DNA of 64,000 nt, taken from NCBI GenBank assembly GCA_038380435.1, contig JAWZYU010000005.1, forward strand, positions 32,944,001 to 33,008,000, written 5' to 3'. The notes under the pieces were generated by a model that ran no database searches, was not told the DNA's origin, and was given only the letters and a program-made list of their open reading frames with translations. Shown here piece after piece: positions 11,010 through 20,075 of this stretch. Source of the DNA: Ryuthela nishihirai (taxonomy: Eukaryota; Arthropoda; Arachnida; Araneae; Heptathelidae). How positions within the stretch are numbered: position 1 is the first letter of the stretch; each line of letters begins with the position of its first letter. The translations under genes were made by a program, and so were the position numbers.

Positions 11010-11403
11010 TGGGGCGGGGGTGGCTCAGTCGGTAGCGCGCCAGGCTCGCAATCTGTAGTTCCCAGGTTCGTAGTCCCAGCTGGGTCAGCGTTGAGATTTA
11101 TCTCCGCAAAATTCCCCCCCCCCCGCCCTGCCCACGGTCAGTAGGGGACACCGATAGGCTTGGAAAGGCCGCCGTCCGTCGGATGAGACATTAAGCCGTG
11201 GCCCCGTGTGCGGGAGAGCCATACCCTGTGCACGTTAAAGAACACGCTGGATAGCCTTGACGGGAGACTACCATCTTCTCCCAACAGCTGTTCCAGTGGG
11301 TTCCCTCCCCCAACCTTCTCTGAGTCTTCAGGGTCCATGTGACCTGGCCATTTAGCCCATGGTGTGCAAAAAAGTGCCGCTCAGAGGTAAAACAACCCAA
11401 CCC
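11010..11403 (+). mobile_element. SINE-A, full length with TSD
   Basis: Perfect 9-bp TSD, AAAAGTGAC, at 11,001-11,009 and 11,404-11,412. A C-run expansion occurs in the CCCCGCCC part of the body at about 11,113-11,127. Confidence 0.95.
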
Positions 11404-11649
11404 AAAAGTGACATGTTTCTAATCACAAGTGTTGTTCCGAGTATCGATATGATGAGACTCTTACTTAAACGTCTTCCTCCATCTCTGGTGCGGCTCACTA
11501 TTCTCGAAATATCCTTTTGCCGATGGAGGGAGAAAGGAATTATATCCTCTACATCCTTGGGGGAAAAAAATCCAAAAAACTCATAATTAAACTTCTCACA
11601 CAAACAAGTGATCACATATTTTTTTATACTTTCCTCTTCATCTTATTCG

Positions 11650-11835
11650 ATGGCCAAGTGACTTGTGTGCTTGACTATTGATCTCCCTACCGTTGGGTTC
11701 GAGCCCCTGGTAATGATGTATGAGTCGTTTTTCTGCCATCCTCTCAGATCTTCTACTGTGGCATATAAACTGACAGGCTCCTGTCAGACCTCTGTGGCAA
11801 GCAGCTGCTTAAAGGGGTATTTTTTTTATATTTTC
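11650..11835 (+). mobile_element. SINE-B, diverged copy
   Basis: tRNA-like head with B-box-like GGTTCGAGCCCC, then the SINE-B body (CTGACAGGCTCCTGTCAGAC, GCAAGCAGCTGCTT) and a T-rich end. The A-box region is decayed. Confidence 0.75.
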
Positions 11836-12392
11836 TGCTCAAAAAACACGTTTTTTAATCGTGAAAATTTAACAATAAAGTATTTTGTTCTAATTACAAA
11901 TATGCTATTTTTTTAATACATGACGCTGGATCACTGTCCCAATATAAAAATATTTATCTCCAATTTAAGGTTTTTTTTAAAAAAGCGTGTAATGTACTGT
12001 ACGTACGTTTAAAGTATTTTTAGCTTCCATTTAGGTTATCAACATTCTTAAAGATGGGGGCTATAGCTCTCTTGTCCCCCCCCCCCGCTTCAATCCGGGC
12101 CTGTACCAAAGCATTTATTTTATTTCGGTTTGAGGTAGGAAGATTAATTTATTTTTTAGGCTGACGTGATGATAATGCAAATAGATATAGGATGAAACAA
12201 AGAGATTTATAATCACTGATTTACCTATGCGCTCTGCCTCATGGGTTCGATTTGGTTTGCTCCCTAGTGCACCAGTCTCGTTGCCTAATGTCTCCAGGTG
12301 TCATTATTAACTGTACTGGGATTTTTCTTCATTAAACCTTAGTTCTGCCCTCGGTGAAGAAGGTTCCTTCTTCACCGACATATGGGCTTAGG
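11836..12392. other. AT-rich stretch with C-run, no gene recognised
   Basis: Includes a run of 11 C near 12,077-12,087 and TTCAATCCGGGCCTG, which recalls parts of repeat R. A weak B-box-like GGGTTCGATT occurs at 12,242-12,251. Confidence 0.4.
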
Positions 12393-12781
12393 TTGGGTTG
12401 GGTTGTTTTACCCCTGAGCGGGCACTTTTTTGCACACCATGGGCTAAATGGCCAGGTCACATGGACCCCGAAGGCTCAGAGAAGGTTGGGGGAGGGAACC
12501 CACTGGAACAGCTGTTGGGAGACAGATAGTAGCTTCCCGTCAAGGCCATCCAGCGTGTTCTTTAACGTGCACAGGGTATGGCTCTCCCACACACGGGGCC
12601 ACGGCTTAACGTCCCATCCGACGGACGGCGGCCTTTCCAAGCCCATCGGTGTCCCCTACTGACTGTGAGCAGGGCGGAGAATTTTTCGGAGATAAATCTC
12701 AACGCTGACCCAGCTGGGACTCGAACCTGGGAACTACAGATTACGAGCCTGGCGCGCTACCGACTGAGCCACCCCCGCCCC
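12393..12781 (-). mobile_element. SINE-A, full length with TSD
   Basis: Perfect 12-bp TSD, TATGGGCTTAGG, at 12,381-12,392 and 12,782-12,793. Near consensus throughout. Confidence 0.95.
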
Positions 12782-12893
12782 TATGGGCTTAGGAATCGAA
12801 GCTTTTTATCGGGTGGAATGATAAGCTGTAATTCTGTGTATGGGGAGAGCCTTAATCTGTGAGTTTTAAGGAATAAGCTGGATGGCCTTGATG

Positions 12894-13264
12894 GAAGTAG
12901 ATCAGTTGGTAGCGTGTCAGGGTCATAATCTTTTGTTCCCTGGTTCGAGTCCCACGTGAGCCAGCGTTGAGATTTATCTCCGCCAAAAAAAAAAATTCCC
13001 CCAACCGTTGGTCAGTAGGGAATGCCGATGGGTTTGCAAAGTTCGTCGGATGGGACGTTAAATCATGGCTCCATGTGTGGGAGATTCATACCCTGTGCAC
13101 GTTAATGGTCTTGACGAGAGGCTTCCATCTGTCCCCTAACCAGTGGTAATAACCTATCCTGTGGGTCCCCTTCCCCCGAACTTTTATGAGTTCTCGGGGG
13201 TCCTTCTGACCTGGACCCATTGTGTACAAAAAAAAGTGGCGCTCAAAGGTAGATAAACCCAACT
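12894..13264 (+). mobile_element. SINE-A, degenerate copy
   Basis: Head with a recognisable B box (GGTTCGAGTCCC) and an arm reading TCATAATCT. The body is diverged and the tail decayed (GATAAACCCAACTT). Confidence 0.75.
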
Positions 13265-13365
13265 TCACGAAAGGCTGCAATCGGCAACCTTTCGATTATA
13301 GCTGTCCAGGTTGTTCTTTGCCCCTATTCATACTGAGATCTTGAGGTCCTTTTCCCCCGTCGTTT

Positions 13366-13668
13366 GGGGCGGGGGAAAATCGGTAGCGCGCCAGGCTTGT
13401 AATCTGCAGTTCCCAGGTTCGAGCCCCAGCTGGATCAGCGTTGAGATTTCTCTCCGCAAAAGTCCCCACCCTGCACACGGTCAGTAGGGGACACCGATGG
13501 GCTTGGAAAGACCGCCGTTCGTCGTATGGGACGTTAAGCCGTGTTTCGGGAGCCATAACCTGTGCACGTTAAAGAACACACAGGATAGTCTTGACGGGAA
13601 GCTACCATTTGACTCCCAACAGCTGCTCCAGTGGATCCACCAGTCTTCTCTGAACCTTCGGGGTCTTT
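13366..13668 (+). mobile_element. SINE-A, head damaged and tail missing
   Basis: Leader GGGGCGGGGG is present, but the A-box region is replaced by AAAA. The body is conserved, and the copy breaks off after CTTCGGGGTC, just before an opposite-strand copy. Confidence 0.8.
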
Positions 13669-13669
13669 G

Positions 13670-13910
13670 TGGGTTGAGGTTGTTTTACCTCTGAGCGGCA
13701 CTTTTTGCACACCATGGGCTAAATGGCTCTCCGCACACGGGGCCACGGCTTAACGTCTCATCCGACGGACGGCGGTCTTTCCAAGCCCATCAGTGTCCCC
13801 TACTGACCGTGGGCAGATCGGGGAATTTTGCGGAGATAAATCTCAACGTTGACCCAGCTGGGACTCGAACCTGGAAACTACAGATTACGAGCCTGGCGCG
13901 CTACCGACTC
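13670..13910 (-). mobile_element. SINE-A with internal deletion
   Basis: The tail is followed directly by the CTCTCCGCACACGGGGCC block, so about 140 bp of body is missing. The copy stops within the A-box region. It forms a tail-to-tail inverted pair with the preceding copy. Confidence 0.85.
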
Positions 13911-13959
13911 TTTATTTTATTCCGCCAGTCAATACAATATACATTTACATAGCATAATT

Positions 13960-14160
13960 CTCTAATAACAATTAATATATATGTTACCGCTAAAGTTCAG
14001 AAATCAGTTATTCTACAGATTATCTAGGTATTGTGCAGATTAACAAGGGTGATCCGTTAACGTGCGGAAAATTGTTTCATTTCTCAAATTACCTAGGTAA
14101 TCAGCAAATTACCTGGATAATCTGCACATTGCCTACTAGGCACTCGTTAAAGTGAAAATA
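13960..14160. repeat. Repeat with CTAGGTAATNTGCA modules, copy 1
   Basis: Several imperfect direct and inverted versions of an ACCTAGGTAAT...TGCACATT module occur between 14,005 and 14,150, along with CCGTTAACGTGCGGAA. The same modules recur at 63,795-63,915. Confidence 0.6.
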
Positions 14161-14289
14161 AGATTTTTGCTGGAACAACAGGAACGTTTCTGTACGCTTA
14201 AATTAACATAATGTTATTTATCTAGTGTCCGAGAGTAGAGTTGAAACCAGGGTCATCCCTCTGTCAACATGAATCAGTCGTCCGAATTA

Positions 14290-14416
14290 TAAAAAATGCC
14301 CCCAAAATGAGCAGGCCAAGTGAGAACGAATCATTTTAGTGATTCGTTATCAAGAATGAATCACTTTACCGATTCGTTCTCACTTGGCCTCCGCTCATCC
14401 GGGGGGTTTTTTTACA
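14290..14416. repeat. Long inverted repeat (hairpin)
   Basis: Arms at about 14,314-14,348 and 14,354-14,389 include perfect 19-bp outer segments (GGCCAAGTGAGAACGAATC and its complement). Weaker pairing continues outward to about 14,290 and 14,416. Beyond it, 14,414-14,475 is the reverse complement of the right edge of the window. Confidence 0.8.
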
Positions 14417-14501
14417 ATGCGGACGAGTGAATCACGTGACACGAAAATTCATATTCAAGAGATTCACCACTATGAGAGAATTACCACTATTAGCCTAAAT
14501 A

Positions 14502-14542
14502 TGCAAAAAAAAGTGCCGCTCAGAGGTAAAACAACCCAATCC
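14502..14542 (+). mobile_element. SINE-A tail fragment
   Basis: Only the last ~40 bp of SINE-A, from GCAAAAAAAAGTGCCGCTC to AACCCAATCC. Confidence 0.75.
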
Positions 14543-15345
14543 ACTCGTGCTTCTTCCTCAGAATACTTCGTTGTTAAAAATATATAGTTCCAAATAGTCA
14601 CATGACAAAGAAATTAATAAAACAATTGGGAGATTAGCGCACGAGAGATCACTAGTGAAATATTTCTGAAACTGAAAAATCGCAAAAGCTTATTAAGTTT
14701 TGAAAAACATTCAAAACTTGACAGGTTTTTGCACTGTTGACTGAGATTAATTTAAAAGTAAATAAAATTATTTACATCTTCTTTAACAAGGGGAAATGAT
14801 TAAGTAATTAAATCGGATACTAATTAAAGTGCTTTTCGAAGTTTTTTCTTGAAGTGTATTGTGAATGATCACTTGGTTCCATGAAAATCATCAAAGCAGC
14901 ATTTTTTCCTCAACCGGCTCAGTGGTCTCAAGTTGCCGGGCTGTCTAATTATATCGAAGAGAGCGAAATTCAATCCTTTACTTAACAAAGAAGAAAACTG
15001 AAACTCTCAAGATTAGTGGGCGGAGCAGGCAGCAGAGACTCGACGCTTTTAACACGCCAAAGCAAAAAGTAAAATAGTTTTCGATCGGAACTATCAATCA
15101 CGTCATACAAAACAAAATAATAATTGCTGCTAAACTCAAGAACTGATTAACTTGATGTAATAGATAATGTGTCCACCTGGCAATAAAAGAGATTAGCGGT
15201 TCGACCATGCCACGATATAAGATCATATTCTTTCCAGCACTTAAAGAGATGACGGGTGAATGTATGAGAATGATCCACCGACTTTGCTGTTTGGCGAAAA
15301 AAGAGTGGACTCTTATTTAGTGGGGCTTACTGTCTGTTTTTGTCG
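14543..15345. other. Unique AT-rich stretch
   Basis: No gene, RNA or repeat recognised. Confidence 0.5.
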
Positions 15346-15502
15346 TTGGATTGTTTTATATCTGCACGGTACGTTTTTGTACAGAATGGGCTAAATGTCC
15401 AGGTCACAAGGACGCCAATGGCTCAAAGAAGGTTGAAGGGAATCCATTGGTTAGCTGTTAAGAGGATTCCCGTCTAGGTCATCTGGCGTATTTTTTAATG
15501 TG
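15346..15502 (-). mobile_element. SINE-A, old partial copy
   Basis: Diverged tail and part of the body, ending within the TTTAATGTG block, exactly where the next SINE-A copy begins. The younger copy probably inserted here. Confidence 0.7.
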
Positions 15503-15890
15503 TTGGGTTGGGTTGTTTTACCTCTGAGCAGCACTTTTTTGCACACCATGGGCTAAATGGCCAGGTCACATGGACCCCGAAGGCTCAGAGAAGGTTGGGG
15601 GAGGGGACCCACTGGAATAGCTGTTGGGAGACAGATGGTAGCCTCCCGTCAAGGCCATCCAGCGTGTTCTTTAACGTGCACAGGGTATGGCTCTCCCGCA
15701 CACGGGGCCACGGCTTAACGTCCCATCCGACGGATGGCGGCCTTTCCAAGCCTATCGGTGTCCTTTACTGACCGTGGGCAGGGCGGGGAATTTTGCGGAG
15801 ATAAATCTCAATGTTGACCCAGCTGGAACTCGAACCTGGGAACTACAGATTACGAGCCTGGCCCGCTACCGACTGAGCCACCCCCGCCCC
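15503..15890 (-). mobile_element. SINE-A, full length
   Basis: Near-consensus complete copy inserted next to or into the older partial copy at 15,346-15,502. Confidence 0.95.
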
Positions 15891-15904
15891 ACGTCTTAGG
15901 AAAA

Positions 15905-16065
15905 CGCTGGACTCGGTACAAAGCGTATGTGCCATGGGCCATAGAGGTTGGAGAGGAACCTGTCAGTAAAATACGCCATAGAGAATATCTGTAAAGAATA
16001 CGAGACCTCAGCAGAAAGACAATGCATAAAAGAAGCATCCACATCTTATCGGGTTCGAACCGATA
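15905..16065 (-). mobile_element. SINE-B, strongly degenerate
   Basis: Minus-strand order of a B-box-like GGTTCGAACCCG, GCTGAGGTCTCG and CTGACAGGTTCC-like blocks matches SINE-B, but with large changes. Confidence 0.4.
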
Positions 16066-16952
16066 ATAAAAATAAGTATTATTTAAAATTTTAACAAAAG
16101 ATAAATGTTATTTAATAAAAAATGAAACGTAAGAGGGGACAAGAAAGAGGCAGTCGCCCCCCCCCCTCCGTCTAAAAATTTGTTAAAAAATTATACAATA
16201 TAAATACGATAATTATTGTAACGTTGCAACAATAATTAATAGAAAACCTCGAAAACGAAAAATAAAATACTTAAAGTTTTGAATTCTGTATCTGACTTAA
16301 AAATGGAAAAAAATATAAAGTTTTTCAAATTAAATTTATGGATTGTTTGATAATGTTGACAATGCAGAATTTTTTTTATTCTTCTATTGTTTTGTTTATC
16401 AACAAAATGCGTTTTTTCTTTCCTTAACTTTCACACTATTTTCAATAAAATACAAATGATTGTATATTAACATAATACTGATTACGCTTGTAGCTTGTAA
16501 TATAGATATTACATGATATTTTGTGTTATAATGAACACAGTAACTATATAACGTATTTGAACTTTATTACGAAAATAATGTGTTATTAAAATAATGTCAG
16601 TAATCCGTAGAAGGAAAAAAAATGTGTGTATTTGAAATTTAAAGGTCGAATGATTGCATTGCCATAAATAAAAAAAATGGAGAAATTAAATGGGTCGATA
16701 AAAAATTTTGTAATTGTTGGGAAAAAAATAGAGAAAAAAAATGAACGAAACTCGATTTCATCTCCTTTTTCCTTGCTGTTTGCAGAAATAGTTTCCGTTC
16801 TCTTAAAGTTGTTATTTTTTTAAAATTTTCTTTAAATTTGGAAGCAAATTTAAAAGTTTGAGCACAATTTAATTTTTTTTATCTTGAATTGTTTTAATGT
16901 TTCTGTTTTTTTCACCTAATAAATAAAAATTATTCAAATAATTAATATTTAT
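16066..16952. other. AT-rich spacer
   Basis: Very AT-rich with many homopolymers and a C-run near 16,158. No supported feature. Confidence 0.6.
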
Positions 16953-16985
16953 TTGTCACGTTGCATTTTATTTTGTGCGAAACAG

Positions 16986-17195
16986 AACACGAAAAGCGAT
17001 TCTGAATTTCCCCGCCTCCAAGAACCGACATCTGCTTTTCAAAATCACTGGAGCTTCTGCCTCAAAAGTAAGACTACATCAGATGCATCTTCTCCATCAT
17101 CAATAAGCCCTGCACTCTCGTCAGCAGCTGTAGGATTTCGCGAAGCTTTCGGATTAAGTAAAACATTTCCAACACGGAACAATAACAAGGCGTAA
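16986..17195 (+). CDS. Candidate exon, unrecognised
   Basis: An acceptor-like CAG at 16,983-16,985 precedes a frame open to a TAA at 17,193-17,195. A donor-like AAA|GTAAGA occurs at 17,067/17,068 and a weaker GTAAAA at 17,158. The peptide has a serine-rich stretch (DASSPSSISPALSSAA) as in disordered regions. No domain is recognised. Base composition is more balanced than the AT-rich flank. Confidence 0.3.
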   Translation, partial: NTKSDSEFPRLQEPTSAFQNHWSFCLKSKTTSDASSPSSISPALSSAAVGFREAFGLSKTFPTRNNNKA

Positions 17196-17624
17196 CAGAT
17201 ATCTTCTGGGTGATCGTTAACTGAAAGAGATTTTGTGACTTATTCTCACTTGGTAAGACCACTTCGTGAAAGGATTGAGTTTCTGCTGCTAAGGGAGTTC
17301 GAATGTCTCCTGATAGTCGTCGAGAAACATGTTTGTTTAGGGGAGAGTTCGTTTGCTAAGCGTGGTTTATTGGATTAAGAGTTTGCTCTTGCAACGCGAT
17401 TTGTTTTTCTTCTTCATAAATCCGATTCAGAATGGTAAGTTCACAAACCTGTCGCTCAGCATGTATCAATGCTCATCTATTGATACAATCTCTGTGGTTC
17501 CGAATTTGAATTGCAGGCCACGCTTATTTCTCTTTTGGGGATCGCACAAATGATTGATCACGCAATCGATTATTTTGGGCGATAGATTCCAAATATTTCA
17601 TGACATTTAGGAACTTTCTCGGTA

Positions 17625-17850
17625 CAGTCGCTCAAAAAAGTATCCGAACGCTATGGTTAATTACAGAATTCAGAAAAAATGTCTGGCAACGATTTTTTTA
17701 GAAATTAGTGATCTGGCAACCTTCGTGACACGTGATTACAGAAGTCAGGAAAAATATCTGGAGCGTGTACAGCAACTTATGCTGCAGTTACCGTTCCCTT
17801 TAATCAGTAGCCAAGAGTACCAACCACTCGGCCATGCATTATAAATCAAA
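17625..17850 (+). mobile_element. Half of the palindromic MITE, rearranged
   Basis: The left half (CAGTCGCTCAAAAAAG... to the CTTCGTGACACG centre) is followed by a GGAGCGTGTACAG block known from the composite MITEs. It ends in a truncated SINE-B head (minus strand) near 17,800-17,840. A right terminus is absent. Confidence 0.7.
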
Positions 17851-17919
17851 ATATTGTTCGAAGTAATTCGCAACACACAAAACATTCACGGAATTTTTTA
17901 TCTTATTTTTCATAAGGTA

Positions 17920-18021
17920 CAGTCGCTCAAAAAAGTATCCGAACGCTATGGTTAATTACAGAATTCAGAAAAAATGTCTGGCAACGATTTTTTTAGAAAT
18001 TAGTGATCTGGCAACCTTCGA
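17920..18021 (+). mobile_element. Half of the palindromic MITE, duplicated
   Basis: Repeats the previous half-element 295 bp downstream with the same private changes (GCTATGGTTAATTAC, AAAATGTCTGG). The two therefore come from one local duplication. It ends abruptly at CCTTCG, fused to SINE-B sequence. Confidence 0.8.
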
Positions 18022-18165
18022 GCCCCGGGTAAGGTGTGAACGTTTTTCCTTTATTCTCTTTCTGCTGAGGTCTCGCCTTCCTCTCAGATCTTCTCTGTGG
18101 AGAATTATTTAATCGACAGGTTCCTGTCACACCTCTGTGGCAAGCAGCTGCTTGACGGATAAATT
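18022..18165 (+). mobile_element. SINE-B, truncated in the head
   Basis: Begins inside the B-box region (AGCCCCGGGTAAGG) and continues through the SINE-B body to GCAAGCAGCTGCTTGA. It is joined without spacer to the MITE half. Confidence 0.75.
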
Positions 18166-18304
18166 TGTTTTTAAGGTTAAAAATATATATTATTTAATTT
18201 GCCTTTTGAATAAAATTATTCATTTCTTTTCCTTGCATTCTTGATAACGTAAATCATACCATACAGGTCTATTGGAAAATGGAGTTTAGAGACCAATATA
18301 TTAT

Positions 18305-18399
18305 AGCTGTAGTATTTCATAAATACTACAGCTGCTGAGGTACTGTACAGTGTTTACAATGTTACATACAGTTCACATTCTAAAAATTGTACAGTACCT
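18305..18399. repeat. Two adjacent hairpins
   Basis: First hairpin: perfect 13-bp arms (AGCTGTAGTATTT) at 18,305-18,317 and 18,321-18,333 with a 3-nt loop. Second: perfect 12-bp arms (AGGTACTGTACA) at 18,338-18,349 and 18,388-18,399. No known RNA family recognised. Confidence 0.7.
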
Positions 18400-18644
18400 G
18401 AAAGTGTATAGCATTTATTCTACTCTATATTTGGGATTGCTGCAAACGGTGGTTTCACTTAAATATAGATAATAACGCTTAGTGCCTATTTTGAAGAAAT
18501 TTTAGATCAGCACAAACCTAAGTACTTATAAGGGAAAACAAACTTATTTTTACCAAAAATAATACTTCACGTGTAAAAATTGTTTTGTTCAGAGGAAAAT
18601 ATTAAATTTTAAATTGCATAATAGACGGACACATAAACATGTTG

Positions 18645-18750
18645 AGATAAATCTCAACGTTGGCAGTGCTACGACTAGAACCTGGGATCTTCAGAAAATG
18701 GGACTTGGCATGTACAGACTGAGCCAAGCCAAACGCGTCCCAGTGTGTCG
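18645..18750 (-). mobile_element. SINE-A variant (A2) head
   Basis: The minus-strand head has a different arm (TTTTCTGAAGATCCCAGG) from the main family but the same GTTGAGATTTATCTC body start. It matches the head of the copy at 19,206 and lacks the rest of the body. Confidence 0.7.
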
Positions 18751-18810
18751 TAATAGTAATATTTTTTTCTTTTCTATTAATAAATTCTACTTGACTCTTA
18801 CGACACATTG

Positions 18811-19196
18811 GGTTGGGTTGTTTTACCTCTGAGAGGCACTTTTTTGCACACCATGGGCTAAATGGCCAGGTCACATGGACCCCGAAGGCTCAGAGAAGGT
18901 TGGGGAAGGGGACCCACTGGAACAGCTGTTGGGAGACAGATGGTAGCCTCCCGTCAAGGCCATCCAGAGTGTTCTTTAACGTGCACAGGGTATGACTCTC
19001 CCGCACAAGGGGCCACGGCTTAACGTCCCATCCGACGGACGGTGGCCTTTCCAAGCCCATCGGTGTCCCCTACTGACCGTGGGCAGGGCGGGGAATTTTT
19101 GTGGAGATAAATCTCAACGCTGACCCAGCTGGGACTCAAACCTGGGAACTACAGATTCCGAGCCTGGCGCGCTACCGACTGAGCCACCCCCGCCCC
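18811..19196 (-). mobile_element. SINE-A, full length with TSD
   Basis: TSD TACGACACATT at 18,800-18,810 and 19,197-19,207. It separates two pieces of the A2 variant lying in opposite orientation. Confidence 0.93.
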
Positions 19197-19205
19197 TACG
19201 ACACA

Positions 19206-19576
19206 TTGGGACGCGGCTGGCTTGACTCAGTCTGTGCATGCCAGGTCTCATTTTCTGAAGATCCCAGGTTCTAGTCGTAACAGTGCCAATGTTGAGATTT
19301 ATCTCCGCTGCCCCCCCCCCCCCCACCTGCTCTCGGAGAGAAAAGGGAGACCGATGGACTTGGAAAAACCGCCAGCCCTGCCTCCGTGTGTAGAAGAACT
19401 ATGTGCACGTTAAAAAACACGCTAGAGGACCTTGAGGGGTGTCGCCCATCGTTTCCTAACAACTGCACAATGAGTCCCCTTCCCCAACCTTCTCTGAGTC
19501 CTGGGGATCATTGTGACTTGGTCATTTAATCCGCTCTGTACTGAAAGTACCGCTCAGGTGTAAAACAATCCAACTG
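19206..19576 (+). mobile_element. SINE-A variant (A2), degenerate full-length copy
   Basis: Head begins GGGACGCGG and contains TTGACTCAGTCTGTGCATGC and a damaged B box (GGTTCTAGTCG). The SINE-A-like body follows, interrupted by a run of C near 19,311-19,323, with an AAAACAATCCAACT tail. Confidence 0.8.
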
Positions 19577-19789
19577 CGACGTATAGGCGATTCACGTTCG
19601 TATCATAGAGAGGGTGACCAGATTTGAAAAAGGAAAAAGATCCGGGAGACTTTTGGAAATTCGATTTTAAATATTGATCAGGTTGTGAAACTAGTTTGAA
19701 CGCTAGCAAATGACAAATTTCATTTTAAATTTCTAGCCTCAAATTTTCGGTTACCTTCATCACCGATGGAAATTTTTTAGAACAATATT

Positions 19790-20075
19790 AATAAAAAAAA
19801 TAAATAATAAATAAATACCCCCTCAAGCAGCTGCTTGCCACAGAGGTCTGACAGGAGCCTGTCAGTTTACATGTCACAATAGAAGGTCTGAGAGGATGGC
19901 AGGACCTCAGCAGAAAAACGACATATATATAGCCCCGGGTTAATAGATAGCCCCGGGTTATCCGGGGCCCCGGTAATAGATAGCCCCGGGTTAAGGCATG
20001 GCTGTTTAGCCATGCCTTAACCCGGGGCTCGAACCCAGGTCTCGTAGATCAGTAGCCAAGCGCTGCTTAAAGATC
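19790..20075 (-). mobile_element. SINE-B with rearranged head and perfect hairpin
   Basis: The body is intact on the minus strand. Between body and head there are extra copies of AGCCCCGGGTTA (near 19,931, 19,949 and 19,982). A perfect hairpin has 22-bp arms at 19,982-20,003 and 20,008-20,029 around a GTTT loop. Confidence 0.85.
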
